Virus record (IMG/VR): IMGVR_UViG_3300046727_000675
Coordinates: 23,305 to 87,304 of that record
DNA: 64,000 nt
Strand: one strand, 5' to 3'
Origin: a virus
In this document: piece after piece, positions 58,840 through 64,000 of the stretch
Layout: each line of letters begins with the position of its first letter
Numbering within the stretch: the first letter of the stretch is position 1
Notes under the pieces: model-generated
The model's database searches: none
What the model was told of the DNA's origin: nothing
Seen by the model: the letters and a program-made list of their open reading frames with translations, nothing else
Program-made: the position numbers and the translations under genes

Positions 58840-59312
58840 CGAAGCCGACCGTGCGTGAGGTACTGAACTGCAAGCTTTGCCGCGAGATGCCCGTACCCAG
58901 CGGGACCGCGCGGCGCTGCGCGTTCGACGGCGCCGGCGAGTTCGACCCTGACAATTGGAGCTGCGAGACGCTCTCTGCTTTGCGCCAGGCCGCAGGCGAA
59001 AGCTGGGAGCTGAAGCGCGACGACCCGAAGAGCTTCTTCCTCCGGTACGACGACACCAGCTACGCGGCGCTCATCGTCAATGAGCACCCGCAGGACGTGG
59101 TGATGCACGGCGCCGGCAAAAGCCGGTATGGCCCGTGGCGCGGCGGGGGAATGATCGCCATGATCTGGTACAAGCACCGCGGCACCGTCGACATCTGCAT
59201 CCGCGTTGACCCGCGCAACGGCGGGATGTACCCGGACGCCGCAAGGCCGTTGACGCTGATCGAGGCCGAGGCCGCGATCGAGAACCTCAAACTCGTTGGG
59301 AGAATCAAATGA
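58836..59312 (+). CDS. unknown protein with N-terminal Cys motif
   Basis: 158 residues from GTG 58836 (GTGA overlap). CKLCREMPVPSG with a later CAFDGAGEFDPDNWSC gives possible zinc ligands in the first 45 residues. A beta-rich middle (SYAALIVNEHPQDVVMHG) follows. Function unknown. Confidence 0.6.
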   Translation: MTKPTVREVLNCKLCREMPVPSGTARRCAFDGAGEFDPDNWSCETLSALRQAAGESWELKRDDPKSFFLRYDDTSYAALIVNEHPQDVVMHGAGKSRYGPWRGGGMIAMIWYKHRGTVDICIRVDPRNGGMYPDAARPLTLIEAEAAIENLKLVGRIK

Positions 59313-59518
59313 TCGACGACGAAATGATCGCCTGGATCGACCAGGCCAGCTACGAGCAGCTGCTGCGGCGGTGGCGCGAGGCCACGGCCGGCGACCCGTT
59401 CTTCCGCGGCGCCATCGGCGCGCGCTTCCAGGCCGCGATGAGGGCCCGGCGCGCCGAGGCCGGCGAGGCCGGGCACGTCCGCGCCAGCAAGGCGATCGGA
59501 TGGGGAGGAACGTCATGA
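59309..59518 (+). CDS. small helical protein
   Basis: 69 residues, ATGA overlap. ASYEQLLRRWREATAGDPFF is a motif seen in many small phage proteins. Function unknown. Confidence 0.65.
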   Translation: MIDDEMIAWIDQASYEQLLRRWREATAGDPFFRGAIGARFQAAMRARRAEAGEAGHVRASKAIGWGGTS

Positions 59519-59703
59519 TCACCGTAAAATACCTGCTGTGGGCCGCCGCGATCGCCGCGTGGGTCATCATCTGCGTTCTCGGAAACATCGAGGAGGACCG
59601 CGAGGACAAACGCGTCGGAAAACGAATGGCCGAGCTCGTCGCCGAGGGGAGATCCGACGAGGCGATGCTGCTGTTCAGGGTCAGAACGGGGATCTGGAAA
59701 TGA
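59515..59703 (+). CDS. single-span membrane protein
   Basis: 62 residues from ATG 59515 with GGGAGGAA upstream. YLLWAAAIAAWVIICVLG is one span, followed by a charged helix. Confidence 0.6.
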   Translation: MITVKYLLWAAAIAAWVIICVLGNIEEDREDKRVGKRMAELVAEGRSDEAMLLFRVRTGIWK

Positions 59704-59732
59704 CGACGCGAAGCTGAGCGAAGGAGCCGAGC

Positions 59733-60179
59733 ATGATCAAAACGATGAAGAGAAACTGGTTCCTGTACGCCGGGATGGCGCTGTTCGTCGCGGCCTCCGT
59801 GCTGAAGGCCGTCGCGACGCCGCCGGACCCCGCGTCCCAGCGGAAGACCCCGGCGGCCGAGGCGCGGCCCTGCCCCGCCGGGGAGCGCCTGACCGTGACG
59901 CCCGCCGGCGCCGCGCGCTGCGCCGCCGCGCCCGAACGCGTCCCGCCCTTCTTCGTCAAGGACGCGTGGGACCCGGCGCGTCCCGACCTGGCCAGGATGT
60001 TCCCTCCGCTGACGGTCACGTGCGCGCCGCCGCTCGCGCCCTTCGCCGTCACGGTCCCCGGCGCCGCCGGGCACTGGGAGACCTGCGCGAGGAACCGGCT
60101 CGGCGCGCTCACGAGCCTCGCCCCCACGTCCTGGACGAAGCGGGAGTGGGACGACGCGCGGGGGGAGGGGAGAAAATGA
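59733..60179 (+). CDS. N-anchored or exported Pro/Ala-rich protein
   Basis: 148 residues. One N-terminal hydrophobic segment (FLYAGMALFVAASVLKAVA), then Pro/Ala-rich sequence with four cysteines. Likely faces the periplasm. No family recognised. Confidence 0.6.
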   Translation: MIKTMKRNWFLYAGMALFVAASVLKAVATPPDPASQRKTPAAEARPCPAGERLTVTPAGAARCAAAPERVPPFFVKDAWDPARPDLARMFPPLTVTCAPPLAPFAVTVPGAAGHWETCARNRLGALTSLAPTSWTKREWDDARGEGRK

Positions 60180-60835
60180 TGACCATCGCGGAGAAGCTCG
60201 CGCAGGCCCGCAGGCAGCTCAGGGCGATCGACGACGGCCGCGAGCCCGTTCAGTCCGTCGTCGTCAACCTCGAGCTGCTGCGGTTCCTGCTGGACGCCGC
60301 CGCGCCGCGGGGCGGCAAGGACTACTGCCGGTGCGAACTTCCGTATCAGGGAACGCGTCGTTCAGACGCGCCCGACGCCTGCGAGAGGTGCGGAAAAGTC
60401 ATTCACCCGGGCTTCGACGTGTTGACGCATCCTAGAAACCCCGCCGCATCGCAGCCCGAAGCATCGGAAATCGTTGGCGAAGAATTGAAAGGCGAAATTT
60501 TACGTGCCGCGAAGCGAGCTTGCACCGGACAAATTCTGGAAGGCATGCGCCCAAAGCCTTTGCTGGATTGCATCATAGACGAGTTTACGCCGCTATTCGC
60601 AAAGTTTGACACCAGCGCCCCTCGCGTGCAGGAACGACCGGAGGAAGGGGCTGCGCTGAGTGTGGAAGCATTTAAAGTCTGGCTACGCGAGTGGATGAAA
60701 TCACACGGAATGACGGATGAAGTGTTCGGCCTAGTCGATATTCCGAAAGCGTATCAATTGCATCAGGATTACGTTGCTAAAATCGCCGCCGCATCGCCGC
60801 CCGAAGCATCGGCGATAAGGAAGGTGGGACGATGA
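60176..60835 (+). CDS. mosaic protein at the edge of the low-GC island
   Basis: 219 residues, ATG 60176 overlapping the upstream stop. The first 60 residues are GC-rich in coding and like the neighbours (IAEKLAQARRQLRAIDDGRE). Later sequence is visibly AT-richer. Two 27-base near-identical repeats (60441-60467 and 60786-60812, same frame, 345 bases apart) flank most of the AT-rich part. CRCELPYQ and CERCGK may bind zinc. Confidence 0.6.
   Translation: MMTIAEKLAQARRQLRAIDDGREPVQSVVVNLELLRFLLDAAAPRGGKDYCRCELPYQGTRRSDAPDACERCGKVIHPGFDVLTHPRNPAASQPEASEIVGEELKGEILRAAKRACTGQILEGMRPKPLLDCIIDEFTPLFAKFDTSAPRVQERPEEGAALSVEAFKVWLREWMKSHGMTDEVFGLVDIPKAYQLHQDYVAKIAAASPPEASAIRKVGR
60441..60467 (+). repeat. 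27-base repeat, copy 1
   Basis: Identical to 60786-60812 at 26 of 27 positions. Its left part, CCGCCGCATCG, occurs again at 61090-61100, and its right part, CGAAGCATCG, at 62294-62303. Confidence 0.8.
60786..60812 (+). repeat. 27-base repeat, copy 2
   Basis: Second copy, same orientation and same reading frame as 60441-60467. The repeats could be recombination remnants or modular linker sequence (Pro-Glu-Ala-Ser). Confidence 0.8.
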
Positions 60836-60975
60836 GCGACCCTAGAACTTGGGTGTGGGGAGCGAGGACGCGCTGTACTTTTGAGGATGACAAAGGACGC
60901 TGCACAAAACGCACACGCCTCAGACTCGCTAACAAAAATCTACCACGATGCAGGAAACACGGAGGCCAGCCATGA
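60832..60975 (+). CDS. small zinc-finger-like protein
   Basis: 47 residues, ATGA overlaps on both sides. WVWGARTRCTFEDDKGRC and CRKHGGQP suggest a Cys/His site. Low-GC coding. Confidence 0.6.
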   Translation: MSDPRTWVWGARTRCTFEDDKGRCTKRTRLRLANKNLPRCRKHGGQP

Positions 60976-61328
60976 GCGACCGATACGACGAACTAGCACA
61001 AGAGTGGAGATTTGAAATTATCCACTACGAGTCGAGTGATGAGAGTGCGGCTTCTTTCGCAACGAGAACTGCTACGCACTTTCGTAAAGCCGCCGCATCG
61101 TCGCTACCGAGTCCAGTGGTAGAGCGGTTGCGCGAGGCGCTGCGATGGGCGAGAACTGTAGTTGGCGTACAGCGTCACATGAATAATTTTATCTGCGACG
61201 GATGCAACGCTCGAATCGAGGCGGATAAGGACGGCTACAATCGAATGAAACTCCAACATAAACCGGGATGCAAGCTGGTGGAACTCGACTCCCTGCTCGC
61301 CTCGCCAGCCAGTGAGGAGGAGAAATGA
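60972..61328 (+). CDS. unknown protein of the low-GC island
   Basis: 118 residues from ATG 60972. Helical N-terminal half, then FICDGCNARIEADKDGYN and HKPGCKL, a possible zinc site. Overlaps both neighbours. Confidence 0.6.
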   Translation: MSDRYDELAQEWRFEIIHYESSDESAASFATRTATHFRKAAASSLPSPVVERLREALRWARTVVGVQRHMNNFICDGCNARIEADKDGYNRMKLQHKPGCKLVELDSLLASPASEEEK

Positions 61329-61462
61329 ACTATCCACGGCCTATGTGCGACGAAAGCCGATGCCCTCAGTGTGGTGCTCAGTGTGACCGCAAACAAGACC
61401 ATGAAGGGCAGCATCACTGCATAAATTGTGGATGTCAGTGGTCGAGCGATGATGACGATTGA
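61325..61462 (+). CDS. 45-residue zinc ribbon
   Basis: ATG 61325 in an ATGA overlap. CPQCGAQC and CINCGCQW are two clear cysteine pairs separated by a His-rich turn; the end is acidic. Typical small zinc ribbon. Confidence 0.65.
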   Translation: MNYPRPMCDESRCPQCGAQCDRKQDHEGQHHCINCGCQWSSDDDD

Positions 61463-61504
61463 GCGTGTCTCGTCGCCAGCCAGTGCTTCGCCACAGGAAA
61501 AAAT

Positions 61505-61690
61505 ATGAGCTGGTCTGACCTAAAACAGACGGGGTGTTCTTGCGAGCATTGCGTTACGGAAGCCATTTGGTGGGACAGATGGTTGTTTTTAGCGACCGCA
61601 TGGTTATTGCAGGATTCTTTTTCTTACAGCTTCTATTTTCATATTCGCCGTGCCTCATCGCCTACGAGCCGCGTCGAGGGGCCGAAGTAG
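61505..61690 (+). CDS. small membrane-associated protein
   Basis: 61 residues with AGGAAAA upstream. CSCEHCV near the start and WLFLATAWLLQDSFSYSFYF as a possible membrane segment. Function unknown. Confidence 0.5.
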   Translation: MSWSDLKQTGCSCEHCVTEAIWWDRWLFLATAWLLQDSFSYSFYFHIRRASSPTSRVEGPK

Positions 61691-61730
61691 CTTGAACGCG
61701 CTGGACGCGAAAGAGGAAAGGAATAACTGA

Positions 61731-62042
61731 ATGATTCACCGATTGATTCTGTTGTTTGCAGGACACTTTTTATGCGATTTCCCGTTACAGGGCGATTTTC
61801 TTGCGAAGGGCAAAAATCCGTACGTCCCCCTTCCGGGCGTGCCGTGGCAATGGTGTATGTTAGCTCACACAGCGATTCACGCGGGAATGGTTTATTTGGT
61901 GACGAGAAATCCGTGGCTCGCGCTCGCAGAGATTGTGATTCACTGGGCGACGGACGATATGAAATGCGCGGGATGGTTCGGATTTACCGTTGACCAATGC
62001 GTCCATTTGGCATGTAAGTCTGCGTGGGCTGTAATTGGATGA
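61731..62042 (+). CDS. DUF3307 membrane protein
   Basis: 103 residues with GAGGAAAGG upstream. FAGHFLCDFPLQGDFLAKGK at the start is the DUF3307 signature; the rest has several hydrophobic segments and histidines (AHTAIHAGMVYL, IHWATDDMK). The family is found in phages and bacteria; function unknown. Confidence 0.75.
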   Translation: MIHRLILLFAGHFLCDFPLQGDFLAKGKNPYVPLPGVPWQWCMLAHTAIHAGMVYLVTRNPWLALAEIVIHWATDDMKCAGWFGFTVDQCVHLACKSAWAVIG

Positions 62043-62101
62043 CTCTAATCGCGCAATCGGCGCAGCAGATTTCATCCGTGCAGTTCGAGGAGGTAACTAG
62101 A

Positions 62102-62278
62102 ATGGCGAAGCGAAAGTGCGTTTGGATTATTGAGTACGAGTGTGGAGAGAATCGCTGGCTAATTCACGACCCTAAGCCGATAGCCTATGCAAATAAAGAG
62201 GCTGCGGAAGCAGATGCGGAACGAAGGGGAAGAAAGTTTCCAACGCGATACCGAGCGACAAGATTTGTTTGCAGTTGA
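62102..62278 (+). CDS. small protein of the low-GC island
   Basis: 58 residues; ATG 62102 has GAGGAGGT upstream, so the longer frame is not used. CVWIIEYECGENRWLIHD is a beta-hairpin-like stretch. Function unknown. Confidence 0.6.
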   Translation: MAKRKCVWIIEYECGENRWLIHDPKPIAYANKEAAEADAERRGRKFPTRYRATRFVCS

Positions 62279-62328
62279 CGTGGCCGTTGGATGCGAAGCA
62301 TCGAAACCGGAGGCGAGGGAGGAGCGAC

Positions 62329-62577
62329 ATGGCGAACAGAGAGTTGAATCCTGAGTTGTGTGGACACAAGAATTGTAGGATGCGAGCACATGCAAATGGG
62401 AGTGGGTATTGTGGTCGAAAGTGTCGGAAGGCCGCAGAACGGTTAGCCGCTCTCACGCCGGAGCAACGTCAACGCAGGGAATATCGCCGACAGGAACGAG
62501 CTTACAATCAGCTACGAGATGCTGGACTTGGCGGTGGAGTCTATTGCGATTCGTCGTGCAATTCTAAAGCCGTGTGA
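62329..62577 (+). CDS. small Cys-rich protein
   Basis: 82 residues; ATG 62329 has GAGGGAGGAG upstream. CGHKNCRMRAHANGSGYCGR and CRKAAERL suggest a zinc-binding head with a charged helix after it. Last intact gene of the low-GC island. Confidence 0.6.
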   Translation: MANRELNPELCGHKNCRMRAHANGSGYCGRKCRKAAERLAALTPEQRQRREYRRQERAYNQLRDAGLGGGVYCDSSCNSKAV

Positions 62578-62606
62578 GCCGAAGGCTCGACCGGAGGAGT
62601 GAATGA

Positions 62607-62750
62607 GTCGGCCTGAGGCGCGACCTGCGCGCCCGCGTCCTCGCCGGGGCCAAGCTCGAGAACGCGCTGCCGGAGCCGGGCGATCGCACGGCCGCGATCC
62701 GGCGGCTGTGGGCGGCGGCCGACGGAACGGCCGCGAAGGAGGCGTCATGA
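62607..62750 (+). pseudogene. possible C-terminal remnant of a lost gene
   Basis: This stop-to-stop frame has no ATG, GTG or TTG start near its beginning, yet encodes a normal-looking GC-rich helix (LRRDLRARVLAGAKLENALP, then TAAIRRLWAAADGTAAKEA) and ends in an ATGA overlap with the next gene, as intact genes here do. It lies exactly where GC content rises again. A gene cut off by insertion of the low-GC island would look like this. Confidence 0.4.
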
Positions 62751-62989
62751 CGTTGAGGAAAATGGCGAAGGAAAGCGAGCTGAAGGACAAGTGCGGGGCG
62801 TGGAACGCGGCGCACCCGATCGGGACCGAGGTCCGGTTCCACCCGGTGATCGGCGGGCCGCCCGAGCGCACGCACCACACCGAGAGCGAGGCGTTCGTGC
62901 TCGGCGGGCACACGGCCGTGATCTTCCTCGCCGGCCGGCGCGGGTGCGTCGCGCTCGACGCGGTCAGCCTCGCCGAGAACTCGAGTTAA
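62747..62989 (+). CDS. small basic beta-rich protein
   Basis: 80 residues; ATG 62747 has GAAGGAGG upstream. HPIGTEVRFHPVIGG, HTAVIFLAGRRGCVALDAV form strands of a small barrel. Overlaps the preceding remnant. Confidence 0.6.
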   Translation: MTLRKMAKESELKDKCGAWNAAHPIGTEVRFHPVIGGPPERTHHTESEAFVLGGHTAVIFLAGRRGCVALDAVSLAENSS

Positions 62990-62997
62990 TTTTCCGG

Positions 62998-63026
62998 CAT
63001 ACAAATGGAAAAATCGCATGTAAAAT
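62998..63026 (+). promoter_or_regulatory. possible promoter P4
   Basis: -35-like CATACA (62998-63003), 17-base spacer ending in ATG, -10-like TAAAAT (63021-63026), in a clearly AT-rich gap before the primase gene. It keeps the TACAA and TG-before-minus-10 features of P1-P3 but lacks the TCCGCCG core. Confidence 0.55.
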
Positions 63027-63091
63027 TGCAGAATCGTGACCAGGACATCTAACCCGGCGCCCGCGCGGCGCCCGACCGAGGCCCGCCCCCG

Positions 63092-64000
63092 ATGACCAAG
63101 GAAAGCTCCGAGTACGCGAAGTTCGACCCCGCGCGGCAGGGGAACATCCCGGCCGAGCTGAAGGCCCAGCGGCGCTGGGTCGCCTGGCGCCTGCTGCGCC
63201 GCGACGCCGACAAGCCGGCCAAGGTGCCGGTGAACCCGCACGACGGGCGCGAGGCGAGCGTCACGAACCCCAGGACCTGGGGCACGTTCGCCGAGGCCCT
63301 CGCGCGCTTCGAGGGCGACCCCGTCCGGCTGCACGGCGTCGGCTTCGTCTTCGCGGCCGGCGACGGGCTCACGGGCGTCGACATCGACGACTGCCGGAAC
63401 CCGGAGACCGGCGAGCTCGGGCCGTGGGCCGGCGAGATCCTCGAGCAGCTCTCGAGCTACACCGAGGTGTCGCCGTCCGGCACCGGCGTCAAGGTCGTCC
63501 TCCGCGCCGACGTCCCCGGCACGGCCTCGCGCCGCAACAAGATCGAGATGTACTCGCACTCGCGCTACTTCACCATCACCGGCGACCGGCTCGCGGCGCT
63601 GCCGCCGGCGGTCGAGGCCCGCCAGGGCCCGCTCGCCGACCTCTACCGCGAGGTCTTCGGCGCCGCGGCCGCGCCGGCCGCGGAGGCCCCGGCCGCGCCG
63701 GCCGACCCGCAGGCCGCCGGCAAGGACGCGCGCGTGCGCGCGATCGGCGACGACGAGCTGCTCGACCGCATGGTCCGCGCCGCCAACGGCGCGAAGTTCT
63801 CGCGGCTGTGGGCCGGGAGCACCGAGGACCACGCCGGCGACCAGAGCCGCGCCGACGCCAGCCTGTGCGCCATCCTCGTCTACTGGAGCCGCGCCGACGC
63901 CGCGCGCGTCGACCGCCTCTTCCGGCGGTCGGGCCTCTTCCGCAAGAAGTGGGACGAGCGCCGCGGCGACCGGACCTACGGCGAGCGCACGCTCGCCAAC
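63092..64000 (+). CDS. primase-polymerase, NrS-1-like, 3' end cut off
   Basis: 303 residues visible, open to the end of the window. LKAQRRWVAWRLLRRD and VNPHDGREASVTNPRTWGTF begin the domain; GVDIDDCRN gives the catalytic acidic pair; SPSGTGVKVVLRA, KIEMYSHSRYFTITGD follow. After an Ala/Pro linker, SRADASLCAILVYW, FRRSGLFRKKWDERRG and TYGERTL match the region that precedes the helicase part in NrS-1-type proteins. It probably primes phage DNA synthesis. Confidence 0.85.
   Translation, partial: MTKESSEYAKFDPARQGNIPAELKAQRRWVAWRLLRRDADKPAKVPVNPHDGREASVTNPRTWGTFAEALARFEGDPVRLHGVGFVFAAGDGLTGVDIDDCRNPETGELGPWAGEILEQLSSYTEVSPSGTGVKVVLRADVPGTASRRNKIEMYSHSRYFTITGDRLAALPPAVEARQGPLADLYREVFGAAAAPAAEAPAAPADPQAAGKDARVRAIGDDELLDRMVRAANGAKFSRLWAGSTEDHAGDQSRADASLCAILVYWSRADAARVDRLFRRSGLFRKKWDERRGDRTYGERTLAN

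Noticed and set aside
1-64000. CRISPR arrays, insertion sequences, integrase and attachment sites
   Set aside because: I looked for regularly spaced repeats, transposase or recombinase motifs and terminal inverted repeats and saw none that hold up. The 27-base repeats at 60441 and 60786 are only two copies inside one gene.

Overview
The window is a piece of a tailed double-stranded DNA phage (or prophage) genome, very GC-rich, with almost every gene on the + strand. Many neighbouring genes overlap by 1-4 bases (ATGA or GTGA junctions), which suggests long, translationally coupled transcripts. Tail genes are present (tube protein, frameshifted assembly chaperone, 964-residue tape measure, and a tail-tip block of the type seen in gene transfer agents). 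No contractile sheath or baseplate gene is visible, so a siphovirus-like particle is the best reading. Terminase, portal and capsid genes are not here and presumably lie upstream. The GC content, proteobacteria-like signal peptides and sigma-70-like promoters fit a high-GC Gram-negative host, but the host cannot be named from this sequence. No integrase, CRISPR array, rRNA or canonical cloverleaf tRNA was seen.

Layout. 1-2.9 kb: methyltransferase, DUF6527 protein, nucleotide-sugar dehydrogenase and glycosyltransferase. 3-6.9 kb: secreted or fibre-like low-complexity proteins with one LuxR-type DNA-binding protein among them. 6.9-21.8 kb: connector, tail completion, tail tube, chaperone pair with a -1 frameshift, tape measure, DUF2460/DUF2163/NlpC-P60/tip module and distal tail proteins. 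22-24.6 kb: lysis region (GH108 endolysin and membrane proteins), closed by a strong terminator at 24590. 24.6-60.3 kb: early/metabolic region of small coupled genes. 60.3-62.6 kb: a lower-GC island with dispersed repeats. 63.0 kb to the end: a promoter and a primase-polymerase that runs off the window.

The early region contains a coherent modified-DNA and nucleotide programme. It holds a protein of the thymine-hypermodification family (30805), a C5-methyltransferase-like enzyme (31671), a Vsr-like nuclease (33146), a thymidylate-kinase-like P-loop protein fused to a UDG-like domain (33493), a ThyA-fold enzyme carrying the Asn-to-Asp change typical of dCMP hydroxymethylases (34607), a dCMP deaminase (35475) and a family A DNA polymerase (35899). 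Further on are two MazG-like NTP pyrophosphatases, an HD phosphohydrolase, an MT-A70 adenine methyltransferase and a ThyX thymidylate synthase. Because ThyX can supply dTMP, the ThyA-like enzyme is free to make a modified pyrimidine nucleotide. The inferred product is a phage genome with a hypermodified pyrimidine.

Regulation and RNA. Three near-identical promoters (24648, 29544, 42152) and one looser relative (62998) share a 17-base spacer, and the first three share a conserved TCCGCCG-like core inside the spacer. Three structured intergenic RNAs of no class I recognise stand out: a 169-nt element closed by a 19-bp helix (49474), a chain of four hairpins (51005), and a tRNA-like set of arms in permuted order (54695). 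Many other early genes are microproteins with one membrane span or one zinc-ribbon motif.
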